From: Bordetella parapertussis
Lineage (GTDB): Bacteria; Pseudomonadota; Gammaproteobacteria; Burkholderiales; SG8-39
Direction: 5' to 3'
Length of the DNA: 42,283 bases
Assembly: GCA_945861875.1 (NCBI GenBank)
Contig: CAMAWC010000026.1
Span: forward strand, 1-42,283
In this document: positions 17,801-26,678 of the stretch, in pieces
Numbering within the stretch: position 1 is the first letter of the stretch
Layout: every line of letters begins with the position of its first letter
Made by a program: the position numbers and the translations under genes
Notes under the pieces: generated by a model
What the model was told of the DNA's origin: nothing
What the model saw: only the letters and a program-made list of their open reading frames with translations
Database searches by the model: none

Positions 17801-18505
17801 CAGTTCGGCGGCGACTTGGTCGACGTAGCGGCGCAGGATGGGCGACAAATAGGCGTCCACTACCGTGGTATCGCCGCGCGACACCAGTTTCATCAGCGGA
17901 CTGACCTGGTGCGAGGCCGAGACCTGGGTAAAGCCGGCGGCGCGCGCTTCATCGGCGGCGCGCTTTTCATTCTCGGTAAAACGATAGCCGTGCATGAACA
18001 CGATCGCCACCGAACGGTAGCCCTCGGCGTAGGCCGCATCCAGTTCGCGCCGTGCCGCAGCGGGGTCCAGCGGGGTGAGCACTTCGCCGCGCGCACCGGT
18101 GCGCTCGTCGATTTCCACCACCTTCGAATAAAGCAGTTCGGGCAGCACGATATTGCGGTCAAACAGGCGCGGCCGGTTCTGGTAGGCGATGCGCAGCGCA
18201 TCGCGGAAACCGCGGGTGATGAGCAACAGGGTTTTTTCACCCTTGCGTTCAAGCAAGGCATTGGTCGCGACCGTGGTGCCCATCTTTACCGCTTCGATCG
18301 ACTCCCCGGGTATCGGGGCACCGGCCTTGATCCCGAGTAAATGGCGTATGCCCGCCACCGCCGCGTCGCGGTATTGATCCGGGTTCTCCGACAGCAGCTT
18401 GTGGGTGGTGATGGCGCCGTCGGGACGGCGCGCAACGATGTCGGTGAAGGTGCCGCCGCGATCTATCCAGAATTGCCAGCGGGGAGGGGATGCCTTTGCG
18501 TTCAT
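14867..18505 (-). CDS. 5-oxoprolinase / hydantoinase, fused A and B subunits
   Basis: The 1212-residue protein has the full ATP-dependent 5-oxoprolinase layout. The HyuA half comes first ([19 protein letters not shown], then [46 protein letters not shown]). The HyuB half follows from about residue 700 ([60 protein letters not shown], ending GGGGFGAVK). Members hydrolyse 5-oxoproline or related hydantoins using ATP in the cytoplasm. The ATG at 18505 ([18 protein letters not shown]) sits at the usual distance from the first motif; upstream in-frame ATGs add poorly conserved sequence. It is divergent from a D-glutamate-cyclase-like gene, which makes 5-oxoproline the likeliest substrate. Confidence 0.92.
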   Translation of the reverse strand: MNAKASPPRWQFWIDRGGTFTDIVARRPDGAITTHKLLSENPDQYRDAAVAGIRHLLGIKAGAPIPGESIEAVKMGTTVATNALLERKGEKTLLLITRGFRDALRIAYQNRPRLFDRNIVLPELLYSKVVEIDERTGARGEVLTPLDPAAARRELDAAYAEGYRSVAIVFMHGYRFTENEKRAADEARAAGFTQVSASHQVSPLMKLVSRGDTTVVDAYLSPILRRYVDQVAAELAGVRLMFMQSNGGLTDARRFQGKDSILSGPAGGIVGAVRTSLMAGFEKIIGFDMGGTSTDVSHFAGTQLSDLERVFETQVAGVRMRAPMMSIHTVAAGGGSILHFDGARYRVGPDSAGANPGPASYRKDGPLAVTDCNVMLGKIQPQFFPPVFGRSGGERLDAEVARRKFTVLAEDIRKATGNQSNARTPEAVAEGFIDIAVGNMANAIKQISVQRGHDVTEYTLCCFGGAGGQHACLVADALGMTRVFIHPLAGVLSAYGMGLADQTAMRERAVEVKLEQRNVAELDAVLEGLAVSSRDELLGQGVPAERVRVVRRVHLRYDGTDSALIVNFADIAAMVAEFEAAYRMRYSFLMPNRGLIAEAVSVEAIGASDAPAEAKPAAGARSGAPQAAETVQMFTGGKHHATPVFRRETLQPGDKVRGPAIIAEANATTVVEPGWQAEVTPRDHMVLERIEARPERHAMGTKVDPVMLEIFNNLYMSIAEQMGLRLANTAYSVNIKERLDFSCAVFNQAGELIANAPHMPVHLGSMGESIRTVIRENTGKMKAGNVYVLNAPYNGGTHLPDITVITPVFDDAGKNILFYVGSRGHHADIGGITPGSMPPYSKHIEEEGVLIDNFLLVEEGRLREAETVKLLQSAKYPTRNVEQNMADLRAMIAANEKGVQELRRMVAHFSLEVVHAYMRHVQDNAEEAVRRVIDVLKDGAFEYEMDNGGLIKVKITINHARRSAVIDFTGTSAQLPNNFNAPSAVCMAAVLYVFRTLVDDDIPLNAGCLKPLEVIIPEGSMLNPRYPAAVVAGNVETSQCLTDTLYGALGVMGASQGTMNNFTFGNATYQYYETISGGSGAGEGFNGTDVVQTHMTNSRLTDPEVLEWRFPVLLESFEIRQGSGGGGRWHGGNGAVRRVRFLEAMTAAILSGHRRVPPYGMAGGLPAKVGRNSVERANGRVEELGAADQAEMNPGDVFVIETPGGGGFGAVK

Positions 18506-18837
18506 TTTTGTGGCCTGGTATGCGTTGTGTTCAGGTTTGGTGGCGATATTGCGCGAGGATGGCATGATCGGCGCCCGCCTGCTCGGTCCAGTCCGCAATG
18601 GCCTCTACCGCCGCCGCGGCAAAGGCTGCGCTTCGGTAAATGCCATGGAACGGGCGTCGGCACCAAGGCGGATGAATTTTGCCATCGTTTTAAAGGAATG
18701 CACGCCGTCGCGGCGGATATTTTGCGCCATCTCCATCGCGCCCTTGCAGGATGCGCGCCGCATAAACCCGGACAAGACCACGCGACAGCGCGCCGCCACA
18801 ACACTACAATACAGGCCGGCACCTCCCCGACCCCGCC
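18506..18837. other. Divergent spacer, 332 bases
   Basis: The spacer lies between the 5-oxoprolinase gene and the hydro-lyase operon. It holds a -10-like TACAAT (18805-18810) about 28 bases before the hydro-lyase ATG. A 43-codon reverse ORF (18605-18736) is preceded by AAGGG but its product is unrecognised and is not called. No clear operator palindrome was found by eye. Confidence 0.4.
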
Positions 18838-19656
18838 ATGACCACCACCTCCACGACGACCACGGCCGCACACCGCATCATCGAGCAACCGGCCGACTTG
18901 CGCCGGCTGATCCGTGCCGGCAGCTTCAGCAGCCAGACCTCGGGCCAGACGCCCGGCTACGCACAGGGCAATATCGCCATCCTGCCGCGCGATTACGCTG
19001 AAGAGTTCCTGCGCTTTTGCCAGGCCAATCCCAAGCCCTGCCCGATACTGGGCATGAGCGAGCCGGGCGACCCGCGCCTGCCCCGGCTTGGTGCCGACCT
19101 GGATATCCGTACCGATATTTCGCGTTACTGCGTTTTTCGCGACGGCATCGAGGTGGCTGAAGCCGACGACCTGATGGATTTGTGGCGCGACGATTTTGTT
19201 TCCTTCGTCCTCGGTTGCTCTTTCTCCTTCGAGCAGGCACTGATCGAAGCCGGACTCAAGGTGCGCCATATCGAGCAGGGGCGCAACGTGCCGATGTACC
19301 GCACCAATATCGCCACCACGCCAGCCGGGCGTTTCAGCGGGCCGATGGTGGTGTCTATGCGGCCCTTTGTCGCCGCCGATGCCATCCGCGCCATCCAGAC
19401 CACCACGCGTTTTCCCAATGTGCACGGCGCGCCTGTGCACTTTGGCGACCCGGCGGCAATCGGCATCAAGGACATTACCCGTCCGGATTACGGTGACGCC
19501 GTCGACATCCTGCCCGGAGAAGTGCCGGTATTCTGGGCCTGCGGCGTGACACCGCAGTCGGCCATTCGCAATGCCAAGCCGCCCATCAGCATTACCCACA
19601 AACCCGGTTGCATGCTGGTCACCGACCTGCGTAACGCCGAACTCGCCGTGCTCTGA
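18838..19656 (+). CDS. Putative hydro-lyase, DUF1445/YcsI family (D-glutamate cyclase-like)
   Basis: This is a 272-residue cytoplasmic protein. Diagnostic stretches are [65 protein letters not shown] and [12 protein letters not shown], the pattern of the bacterial YcsI family whose mammalian relative interconverts D-glutamate and 5-oxo-D-proline. Beside a 5-oxoprolinase this gives a plausible two-step route: cyclisation of D-glutamate, then hydrolysis of the oxoproline. It is the first gene of a plus-strand run of six ending with a TRAP transporter. The ATG at 18838 gives the usual length. Confidence 0.9.
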   Translation: MTTTSTTTTAAHRIIEQPADLRRLIRAGSFSSQTSGQTPGYAQGNIAILPRDYAEEFLRFCQANPKPCPILGMSEPGDPRLPRLGADLDIRTDISRYCVFRDGIEVAEADDLMDLWRDDFVSFVLGCSFSFEQALIEAGLKVRHIEQGRNVPMYRTNIATTPAGRFSGPMVVSMRPFVAADAIRAIQTTTRFPNVHGAPVHFGDPAAIGIKDITRPDYGDAVDILPGEVPVFWACGVTPQSAIRNAKPPISITHKPGCMLVTDLRNAELAVL

Positions 19657-19668
19657 CTCCCCCACCTT

Positions 19669-19681
19669 TCACTTTTCACTC
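19669..19681. repeat. Short TTTTCAC heptamer run
   Basis: CTTTCACTTTTCACT lies about a dozen bases after the hydro-lyase stop codon and is followed by a run of eight C. It belongs to the same simple-repeat family as 5569-5634 and 25632-25667. Confidence 0.5.
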
Positions 19682-19718
19682 TCCCCCCCCAACCACCGCA
19701 CATTTCTAAGCGAACACC

Positions 19719-20411
19719 ATGCAAACCACCGTCCTCCAGTTTGATTGCATCACCCCCGCCGGCACCGATTCGCGCACTTTTGTCGTAAAAAGCCTGGTCA
19801 TAGGCGGCTGGACGGCGCGTGACGAAGCCGCCGTGCACCACCATATTGAGGAACTCAAGGCCATCGGCGTACCCGCCCCGTCGAAGTTTCCGCTGTACTA
19901 CATGGGCGCGGTCAACCAGGCACTGCAGGGTGACACCATGCAAGTGGTCGGACCAAACACCTCGGGTGAAGCCGAATTCGTGCTGGTCGCGATGGACGGC
20001 GAGCTGTGGGTCACCGGCGGCTCCGACCACACCGACCGCAAGACTGAAGCCTATTCGGTCGCGATTTCCAAGCAGGTGTGCGCCAAGATGATAGGCCGTA
20101 CGCTGTGGCGCGTGGCCGATGTGCTGCCGCACTGGGACAAGCTGGTGCTGCGTTCGCATATCATCGAAAACGGCAAGCGCATTCCCTACCAGGACGGCAC
20201 GCTGGCGGCGATGCGGCCGCATCTGGACATCATCGGCAAGTACACCGGTGGCGGCAAGCTCGCCGACGGCACCATTCTGTTTTGCGGCACCCTTGCCGCC
20301 ATCGGCGGCGTGCGGCCGGCGCCGCGTTTTGAAATGGAATTGCACGACCCGGTGCTCGGGCGCAGCATCGCCCTCGCCTACACCGTCCAAGACCTGGCCC
20401 TGGTCGCCTGA
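19719..20411 (+). CDS. DUF2848 family protein
   Basis: This 230-residue protein reads [60 protein letters not shown] and [21 protein letters not shown] recognise it as the DUF2848 family, which resembles the fumarylacetoacetate-hydrolase fold in its C-terminal strands ([10 protein letters not shown]) but has no settled activity. It is the second gene of the hydro-lyase/TRAP run, 62 bases after the first. Its TGA overlaps the ATG of a 28-codon ORF (TGATG). Its position suggests a step in the same catabolic route, but no reaction can be assigned. Confidence 0.85.
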   Translation: MQTTVLQFDCITPAGTDSRTFVVKSLVIGGWTARDEAAVHHHIEELKAIGVPAPSKFPLYYMGAVNQALQGDTMQVVGPNTSGEAEFVLVAMDGELWVTGGSDHTDRKTEAYSVAISKQVCAKMIGRTLWRVADVLPHWDKLVLRSHIIENGKRIPYQDGTLAAMRPHLDIIGKYTGGGKLADGTILFCGTLAAIGGVRPAPRFEMELHDPVLGRSIALAYTVQDLALVA

Positions 20412-20497
20412 TGTTCTTCGAGAATGTCGACACCGTCATGGTTGGCGCCGGGATGGTCCGCTTGGGTTCCGGTTACGAGCCGAACCGACGGGACTAA
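20411..20497 (+). pseudogene. 28-codon ORF resembling the N-terminus of the following flavoprotein
   Basis: It starts on the last base of the DUF2848 stop codon and reads [20 protein letters not shown] before a [14 protein letters not shown] parallels [11 protein letters not shown] of the gene that begins at 20503, and the two DNA stretches agree at 29 of 40 aligned bases. It is most simply the relic start of a duplicated FAD-binding gene. Alternatively it is a translated coupling peptide between the two flanking genes. Confidence 0.4.
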
Positions 20498-20502
20498 AGA
20501 CC

Positions 20503-21606
20503 ATGGAGCACGTCGATAGTGTCGTAATCGGTGCCGGGGTGGTCGGCCTGGCTGTGGCCCGCGCCCTTGCCCTGGCCGGTCGCGAAGTCATTGTGCTCGA
20601 AGCCGAAAACGCCATCGGCACCCACACCAGTTCGCGCAATTCCGAGGTCATTCACGCCGGCATCTACTACCCCAAGGGCTCGCTCAAAGCAAAGCTGTGC
20701 GTCGCCGGTCGGCAGCAGTTGTATGAATACTGCTCCGACCATGGCGTCGGCCACCAGCGCTGCGGCAAGCTGATTGTCGCCACTTCCGAATCGCAAATCG
20801 CCGACCTGGACAAGATCCGCGCCGCAGCCCACGCCAACGGCGTGGCCGATGTGGCGCCGATAGCCCTTGAGCGCGTGCGCGAGATGGAGCCGGCGGTGCG
20901 TTGTGTCGCCGCGCTGCACTCGCCTTCCACCGGAATCATCGACAGCCACGGCCTGATGCTCGCCTACCAGGGCGATGCCGAAGCCCACGGCGCCATGCTC
21001 GCCTTCACCGGTACGGTGACCTCCGGACAAATCACCGCCGATGGCATCGTGTTGGAAGTCGGCGGCGAACAACCGATGCAGTTGCTGGCAAAACAAGTCG
21101 TGAACAGCGCCGGCCTGCACGCACCGGCCCTCGCTGCCGGCCTTTCAGGCTTTCCGCGCGATCACGTCCCACCCTCGTATTTATGCAAGGGCAATTACTA
21201 CTCGCTCACCGGGCGTGCGCCGTTTTCACGCCTGATCTACCCCATCCCCGAAGCAGCCGGCCTGGGCGTGCATGTCACCCTGGACATGGCCGGCCAGGCG
21301 CGGTTTGGACCGGACGTGGAGTGGATAGACAAAATTGACTACAGCGTAGACCCGCAGCGCGCCGACAAGTTTTATGCTGCGATCCGCACCTACTGGCCGG
21401 AACTCAAGGACGGCGCCCTGTCGCCGGGTTATTGCGGCATTCGTCCGAAAATCAGCGGGCCAAAGGAAGCGGCGCGCGACTTCATGATAGAGGGCCCGCG
21501 CGAACACGGCGTCCCCGGCCTGGTGAACCTGTTTGGCATCGAGTCGCCCGGGCTGACCGCATCACTGGCCATTGGCGGACTCGTCGCCGAAATGCTCGCC
21601 GCCTGA
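20503..21606 (+). CDS. lhgO: FAD-dependent L-2-hydroxyglutarate oxidase/dehydrogenase-like protein
   Basis: The 367-residue flavoprotein has a Rossmann FAD site at residues 6-35 ([20 protein letters not shown], then VLEAE), [65 protein letters not shown] and [14 protein letters not shown]. These are hallmarks of the LhgO/L2HGDH group, which oxidises L-2-hydroxyglutarate to 2-oxoglutarate and passes electrons to the quinone pool. It is somewhat shorter than E. coli LhgO. The position after glutamate- and oxoproline-related genes suits a five-carbon dicarboxylate pathway. The start at 20503 is chosen because the FAD motif begins directly after it. Confidence 0.85.
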   Translation: MEHVDSVVIGAGVVGLAVARALALAGREVIVLEAENAIGTHTSSRNSEVIHAGIYYPKGSLKAKLCVAGRQQLYEYCSDHGVGHQRCGKLIVATSESQIADLDKIRAAAHANGVADVAPIALERVREMEPAVRCVAALHSPSTGIIDSHGLMLAYQGDAEAHGAMLAFTGTVTSGQITADGIVLEVGGEQPMQLLAKQVVNSAGLHAPALAAGLSGFPRDHVPPSYLCKGNYYSLTGRAPFSRLIYPIPEAAGLGVHVTLDMAGQARFGPDVEWIDKIDYSVDPQRADKFYAAIRTYWPELKDGALSPGYCGIRPKISGPKEAARDFMIEGPREHGVPGLVNLFGIESPGLTASLAIGGLVAEMLAA

Positions 21607-21740
21607 CCCTGAAAGGGGTGGCGGCGGTCCTGGGTTGACTTGGGCGTAGACGGTCTGACACACTGCATCCTTTGAGGCTCAATCCGTCGGCCCAACACCA
21701 TAGATTCAAGGCTGTTCGTTCAATTCCAGGGGAGACCATC

Positions 21741-22721
21741 ATGCTGTTCAGGAAAATTGCAGTCCTTGCCGTGCTTGGCGCATTCGGATTGGCCGGCGGC
21801 CCCGCTTCTGCCCAGACCAAGTGGGACCTGCCCACCGCTTATGCCGCTGCCAACTTCCATACCGAAAACGTCCAGCAGTTTGCCAACGACGTGGACAAAG
21901 CCACCGGCGGCAAACTGAAAATCCAGGTCCACGCCGGCGCGTCGCTGTTCAAGGCGCCGGAAATCAAGCGCGCAGTGCAGGGTGGACAGGCCCAGGCCGG
22001 TGAAATCCTGCTGGTCAATTTCGAGAATGAAAACCCTCTGTACGGCCTCGACGGCATTCCTTTCCTTGCCACCAGCTACGGCGATGCGATGAAACTGTAC
22101 AAGGCCTCCAAGCCGGCGCTGGAAAAAGCCCTCGCCGCACAAGGCATCAAGCTGCTGTTTGCCGTGCCTTGGCCGCCACAGGGCATTTACACCAACAAGC
22201 AGCTCAACAGCGCCGCCGACATGAAGGGCCTGAAGTGGCGCGCCTACAGCCCGGCCACGGCGAAAATCGCCGAACTGGTGGGTGCGCAACCGGTGACCAT
22301 CCAGGCTGCGGAGTTGTCGCAGGCCATGGCCACCGGCGTGATCGATTCCTACATGTCTTCGGGCGCCACCGGTTTTGACACCAAGACCTACGAGCACATC
22401 AAAAACTGGTACGACACCCAGGCCTGGCTGCCCAAGAACGCCATCCTCGTCAACCAGAAGGCCTTTGACGCGCTCGACAAGGCGACCCAGACGGCGCTGC
22501 TCAAGGCCGCAGCCGATGCCGAGGTGCGCGGCTGGAAATCCTCGGAAGAGAAAAACGGCTGGTACCTCGATCAGCTCAAGCAAAAAGGCATGAACATCAT
22601 CAAGCCGAGCGCCCAGTTGTCCGGCGACCTGAAGAAAATCGGTGACAGCATGGTCTCTGACTGGACCAAAAAAGCCGGACCCGAGGGTCAGGCCGTGGTC
22701 GACGCCTTTAAAAAGATGTAA
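21741..22721 (+). CDS. TRAP transporter substrate-binding protein (DctP type)
   Basis: The 326-residue periplasmic protein has a signal peptide (MLFRKIAVLAVLGAFGLAGG, cleavage near ASAQ). The mature part has TRAP DctP features: HTENVQQFANDVDKATGGKL, VHAGASLFKAPEIKRAVQGG, PPQGIYTNKQLNSAADMKGL (the usual IYxNK and DxKGLKxR), AELSQAMATGVIDSYMSSG. AGGGGAG at 21728-21734 fixes the ATG at 21741. The arginine in GLKWRAYS is the residue that normally binds the substrate carboxylate. Ligand unknown; the neighbourhood suggests a glutamate- or oxoproline-derived acid. Confidence 0.93.
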   Translation: MLFRKIAVLAVLGAFGLAGGPASAQTKWDLPTAYAAANFHTENVQQFANDVDKATGGKLKIQVHAGASLFKAPEIKRAVQGGQAQAGEILLVNFENENPLYGLDGIPFLATSYGDAMKLYKASKPALEKALAAQGIKLLFAVPWPPQGIYTNKQLNSAADMKGLKWRAYSPATAKIAELVGAQPVTIQAAELSQAMATGVIDSYMSSGATGFDTKTYEHIKNWYDTQAWLPKNAILVNQKAFDALDKATQTALLKAAADAEVRGWKSSEEKNGWYLDQLKQKGMNIIKPSAQLSGDLKKIGDSMVSDWTKKAGPEGQAVVDAFKKM

Positions 22722-22747
22722 TCGAGACCCCGGCACAAACTAACAAA

Positions 22748-23266
22748 GTGAACGTGCGTCGCGCGCTCGATACCCTCTACAACGCCGCCGGTTACCTGGC
22801 GGCGTTGTTTTTGGTCGGCACCCTCGCCTTCGTGCTGATCGGCGTTACCGGGCGGATTTTCAATTTTCACTTGCGCGGCACCGACGCCTATGCCGGCTAT
22901 TGCATGGCCGGCGCCGGCTTCCTCGCCCTTGCCCACACACTCAAACGCGGCGAACACATCCGCGTGACGCTGCTGCTGCAGGCGCTGCACGGCAAGGCGC
23001 ACAAGGCCTTTGAGCTGTGGAGTCTCGGTGTCGCCACCCTGTTGGCGTTTTCACTGGCCTGGTTCAGCGTGCGCCTGTCCTGGCAATCGTGGAGTTTTAA
23101 CGACATTTCCACCTCCACCGATGCCACGCCCCTGTGGATTCCGCAACTAACGATGGCCGTGGGCACCGTGGTGCTGCTGATCGCATTTATCGACGAGTTG
23201 GTGCTTGAGCTGCGCGGCCTGCGCAAACCGCCCGATCCGGGTGAAGAAGCGCTGCACAATGAATAG
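22748..23266 (+). CDS. TRAP transporter small membrane subunit (DctQ type)
   Basis: This 172-residue membrane protein has four hydrophobic segments (about residues 14-36, 47-65, 88-110 and 131-151) and the DctQ pattern GRIFNFHLRGTDAYAGYCMA followed by LKRGEHIRVTLL. It starts with GTG 26 bases after the binding protein and lies nine bases before the large subunit. It pairs with the downstream DctM-type protein to form the sodium-driven permease. Confidence 0.9.
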   Translation: MNVRRALDTLYNAAGYLAALFLVGTLAFVLIGVTGRIFNFHLRGTDAYAGYCMAGAGFLALAHTLKRGEHIRVTLLLQALHGKAHKAFELWSLGVATLLAFSLAWFSVRLSWQSWSFNDISTSTDATPLWIPQLTMAVGTVVLLIAFIDELVLELRGLRKPPDPGEEALHNE

Positions 23267-23275
23267 CGACTGACG

Positions 23276-24583
23276 ATGTCCGACCTGGTCATAACCGCCC
23301 TGCTCGTCGCCGCGCTGTTCGCGCTGCTGGGCACCGGCGTCTGGATAGGCCTTGCCCTCGCCGGTGTGGCCTGGATAGGCATGGAATTGTTTTCCGCGCG
23401 TCCCGCAGGCGATGCCATGGCAGTGACCATCTGGGGCTCATCCTCATCCTGGACGCTGACCGCCCTGCCGCTGTTTGTCTGGATGGGCGAGATCCTGTTC
23501 CGCACCAAGCTGTCCGAGGACATGTTCAAAGGCCTCGCACCGTGGATGGAAAAACTCCCCGGCCGGCTGCTGCACACCAATATCATCGGTTGCGCGATTT
23601 TCGCCGCGGTCTCTGGTTCCTCGGCGGCGACCTGCGCCACCATTGGAAAAATGACCCTGCCCGAATTGCTCAAGCGCGGCTATCCCGAGGACAAGGTCAT
23701 CGGCACGCTCGCCGGCGCCGGCACGCTGGGGCTGCTGATACCGCCGTCCATCATCATGATCGTCTACGGTGTCACCGCCGAAGTGTCGATCGCCGCGCTG
23801 TTCATCGCCGGCGTGATTCCGGGCATCCTGCTGGCCGGGTTGTTCATGTGCTACATCATGGTCTGGGCGCTGCTCAACCCGGACACGGTGCCGCCCATCG
23901 ACCGCGCCACCACCTTTAGCGAAAAACTCTACGCCTCGCGCCATCTCATCCCGGTGGTCTTGCTGATCATTGCCGTGCTGGGCTCCATCTACACCGGTCT
24001 TGCCACCGCAACCGAGGCGGCTGCGGTCGGCGTTGTAGGCTCTCTCATCATTTCCGGCGTGCAGGGTTCTCTCAACTGGGCGACATTTCGCGACAGCCTG
24101 ATGGGCGGCACGCGGCTGTACTGCATGATCGCGCTTATCCTCGCCGGCGCCTCCTTCCTCACCCTGTCCATGGGTTACATCGGCCTGCCGCGCCACCTCG
24201 CCGAATGGATAGGCGGCCTCGGCCTTTCAAAGTTCGCGCTGATTGTCGCGCTGATGGTGTTCTACATCATCCTGGGCTGTTTTCTTGACGGCATCTCGAT
24301 GGTGGTATTGACCATGAGCGTCATCCTGCCGACGGTGCAAAAAGCCGGCATAGACCTGATCTGGTTCGGCATATTCATCGTGCTGGTGGTGGAGATGGCG
24401 CAGATCACCCCGCCGGTGGGATTCAACCTGTTTGTACTGCAGGGCATGACCAAGCGCCAGTTGCCCTATATCGCCAAGGTGACCCTGCCGATGTTCTACC
24501 TGATGATCGTCGCGCTAGGGCTGGTGTACTTCATCCCGGAGTTGATCACCTGGCTGCCGCAGCGCATGAAGCTGGGCAACTAG
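23276..24583 (+). CDS. TRAP transporter large permease (DctM type)
   Basis: This 435-residue inner-membrane protein has about a dozen hydrophobic segments and typical DctM motifs: AVSGSSAATCATIGKM, GYPEDKVIGTLAGAGTLGLL, IPPSIIMIVYGV, ATATEAAAVGVVG, LGCFLDGISMVVLTMSVILP and ITPPVGFNLFVLQGMT. It ends 13 bases before the convergent Bug-protein gene. With 21741 and 22748 it completes a TRAP system in one operon. Confidence 0.95.
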   Translation: MSDLVITALLVAALFALLGTGVWIGLALAGVAWIGMELFSARPAGDAMAVTIWGSSSSWTLTALPLFVWMGEILFRTKLSEDMFKGLAPWMEKLPGRLLHTNIIGCAIFAAVSGSSAATCATIGKMTLPELLKRGYPEDKVIGTLAGAGTLGLLIPPSIIMIVYGVTAEVSIAALFIAGVIPGILLAGLFMCYIMVWALLNPDTVPPIDRATTFSEKLYASRHLIPVVLLIIAVLGSIYTGLATATEAAAVGVVGSLIISGVQGSLNWATFRDSLMGGTRLYCMIALILAGASFLTLSMGYIGLPRHLAEWIGGLGLSKFALIVALMVFYIILGCFLDGISMVVLTMSVILPTVQKAGIDLIWFGIFIVLVVEMAQITPPVGFNLFVLQGMTKRQLPYIAKVTLPMFYLMIVALGLVYFIPELITWLPQRMKLGN

Positions 24584-24596
24584 ATTCGCCTTGTGC

Positions 24597-25580
24597 TCAT
24601 TCGGCCTTTACGCCGGATGCCTTGATCACGCGCTCCCAGCGCTCATTGTCTTTTTTCAGGAAGGCGGCGAACTCGGCCGGCGTGTCGCTGATGACCAGTG
24701 CGCCCAACCCCTTCATGCGCTCCACCGTTTCGGGCTTTGACAGGGACTTGCGCATCTCGGCGGCAAGCTTGTTGATGATCGGTGCCGGCGTGCCGGCGGG
24801 CGCGAGTAGCCCCACCCAGGGCGCGGTCGCCTCCAGTCCCGCCAAACCGGCTTCCTCCATGGTCGGCACGCCCGGAAAATCCGCGCTGGGCCTGGCCATG
24901 CCCAGGGCCAGCGCCTTGAGCTTCTTGCCGGCGATCTGGTCGGCAATGCCAACCACCGGATAAAACATGAAATTGACCCGCCCCGCCATCACCTCGGCCA
25001 GGGCCGGGCCATTGCCCTTGAACGGCACGTTGATCATTTTGGTGCCAGTCATGTTCTCGAGCATGGCCCCGGCGAGGTGGGATGAACCGCCTATGCCGGA
25101 GGTGCCGTAACTGACCTCGCCCGGTTTGCTTTTTGCCAGCGCCACCAGTTCCTTCATCGAGTTATACGGAGAACCGGCTGCCGTCACCACGATCATCGGC
25201 AAGGCGGCGGCGTTGCCGATGGGCGCAAAATCCTTGAAAGGGTCGTACTTGGCCTTGCTGTCGGCAAGCAGCGGATTGACCAGCAGCGACAGCGAAGAGA
25301 ACAGCAAGGTGTAGCCATCCGGGGCGGCACGCGCCACCGCCTCGGTGGCGATGATCGCATTGGCGCCGGGCCGGTTCTCGACGATCACCGACTGCCCCAT
25401 GGACAGGCTCATGTCCTGCGCCATGACACGCGCGATCACATCGGTCGGGCCGCCGGCGGCAAAACCGATTATCAGCCTCACCGGCTTGTTCGGGTAATCC
25501 TGGGCCAGCACGCCCCCGCCATGGAACGCGGCAGCCATCAGGGACATCGCACAGACAAGGGTTTTTACGAAATTGGACAT
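24597..25580 (-). CDS. Bug/TctC-family periplasmic binding protein
   Basis: The 327-residue protein has a signal peptide ending near GGVLAQD and the Bug pattern YPNKPVRLIIGFAAGGPTDV, VENRPGANAIIATEAVARAA, PDGYTLLFSS, SYGTSGIGGSSHLAGAMLEN and VPFKGNGPALAEVMAGRVNF. Bug proteins bind carboxylates; only a few work with a TctAB permease and most, like this one, are orphans. AAGGAG five bases before the ATG confirms the start. It lies downstream of the TauD-like gene on the same strand, with an 81-base gap that contains the heptamer repeat. Confidence 0.93.
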   Translation of the reverse strand: MSNFVKTLVCAMSLMAAAFHGGGVLAQDYPNKPVRLIIGFAAGGPTDVIARVMAQDMSLSMGQSVIVENRPGANAIIATEAVARAAPDGYTLLFSSLSLLVNPLLADSKAKYDPFKDFAPIGNAAALPMIVVTAAGSPYNSMKELVALAKSKPGEVSYGTSGIGGSSHLAGAMLENMTGTKMINVPFKGNGPALAEVMAGRVNFMFYPVVGIADQIAGKKLKALALGMARPSADFPGVPTMEEAGLAGLEATAPWVGLLAPAGTPAPIINKLAAEMRKSLSKPETVERMKGLGALVISDTPAEFAAFLKKDNERWERVIKASGVKAE

Positions 25581-25631
25581 GCTTGCTCCTTGATTGAGGT
25601 TACCTGCGCAGATTCAGCAAGCGGCTTAACT

Positions 25632-25667
25632 CTTCACTTTTCACTTTTCACTTTTCACTTTTCACTC
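25632..25667. repeat. TTTTCAC heptamer tandem array covering a stop codon
   Basis: About five consecutive CTTTTCA units run through 25632-25667. The TGA stop of the TauD-like gene (25662-25664 on the reverse strand) lies inside the array, so the repeat fixes the end of that protein. Repeat-number changes would add or remove units just after the stop. Confidence 0.7.
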
Positions 25668-26537
25668 TTGGTTGAAAAACATGCTGGCCATCACCTGGCA
25701 GCGTTTGATGAGTCGAGGTTCATCCGGCCCGTAGTCCGCCACCGCATTATGGATGGTGCCGAAGTTTTCCCACATCAGCACATCGCCCTCCTCCCAGCGC
25801 GAAACGTAGCGGTACTTGTCCTGCAGCTGGTGGGCGAACAAATAGGCCAGCATTTCGTCACTGTCTTTTTCCGCCAGTTCGTTGATCCGCATCGAATAGC
25901 CCGGATTCGCATACAACACTTTGCGCCCGGTGATCGGATGGGTGAGGAACAGCGGGTGTGAAACCGGCGGCTTGGCCTGGCGCTGCGCCGCGGTGAGCGG
26001 CGGCCGCTGGCTGCCCTTTTCGCGGCGCATTTTTTCCCAGAACTTGTTGAAGTCGTGCAGCACCGTCATGTCTTGCAGCCTTTGCTTGATGTCTCCGGGC
26101 AAATCCTCGTAGGCGGCGTGCATGCTGCAAAATTCGGTTGCCCCGAGGGCCGTTCCGTTGCGTTTCGGGATCCGGATGCCGTAGAGCACGTTGGCAAAGG
26201 CAATGGTGCGGCTGTAGGACATATCGGTGTGCCAGTCCTGCCCGGCGTCGGCCATGCCTATCGGACGACCGTTCTCAACGATGTTCGAAAGAACCATCAC
26301 CTCCGGAATACCCGGTTCCTGGTAAGCGTTTGCGACGTTGATTTCCAGCTTGCCAAAACGTGCGGCAAAGTCCTTCAGCTGGAGTGTGGAAATCTGCTGG
26401 GCCGCAAATTTGAGCACGCCATGACGCCCCAGCGATTCGAGGATCAGTTCGAAGTCCTGAGGCGACAACTCGCGACCCAGGTCGATTCCGTCGACGCGGG
26501 CACCCAGGATGGCGCCGCTGGGCGTTACTGTGGTCAT
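25662..26537 (-). CDS. TauD/TfdA-family Fe(II)/2-oxoglutarate dioxygenase
   Basis: The 291-residue enzyme has the iron ligands His103 and Asp105 (QDWHTDMSYS) and His263 (WENFGTIHNAVADY), with Arg275 or Arg279 as the 2-oxoglutarate anchor. Flanking motifs VMVLSNIVENGRPIG, HPLFLTHPITGRKVLYANPG and GDVLMWENFG fit the TauD/TfdA family, which hydroxylates sulfonates, phenoxyacids and similar acids. AAGGAGG lies upstream of the ATG. A Bug binding protein follows on the same strand, so the pair may import and attack one substrate, but this is not determined by sequence. Confidence 0.92.
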   Translation of the reverse strand: MTTVTPSGAILGARVDGIDLGRELSPQDFELILESLGRHGVLKFAAQQISTLQLKDFAARFGKLEINVANAYQEPGIPEVMVLSNIVENGRPIGMADAGQDWHTDMSYSRTIAFANVLYGIRIPKRNGTALGATEFCSMHAAYEDLPGDIKQRLQDMTVLHDFNKFWEKMRREKGSQRPPLTAAQRQAKPPVSHPLFLTHPITGRKVLYANPGYSMRINELAEKDSDEMLAYLFAHQLQDKYRYVSRWEEGDVLMWENFGTIHNAVADYGPDEPRLIKRCQVMASMFFNQE

Positions 26538-26678
26538 GCTCCTGCTCCTCCTTGACTCCGACGCACGGCTGGCGGCGCGCCCGAATTGGGAACACCGGCC
26601 CCGCCTGCGCGCTGATTTGCGTCAAAGTGCGCAAGCAGCGGCACCGCGTTATCATTGGGCGCTCTATCGGCCGCCTGC

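Noticed and set aside
15224..18340. 1038-codon plus-strand frame opposite the 5-oxoprolinase gene
   Set aside because: Histidine- and arginine-rich composition and no known motif; it is the antisense of a clearly recognised enzyme in high-GC DNA.
18605..18736. 43-codon reverse ORF in the 5-oxoprolinase/hydro-lyase spacer
   Set aside because: It has an AAGGG before the ATG but no recognisable product, and short ORFs are expected by chance in high-GC DNA.
25632..25667. CRISPR-like array
   Set aside because: The 7-bp units are directly tandem with no spacers, and no cas gene is present.
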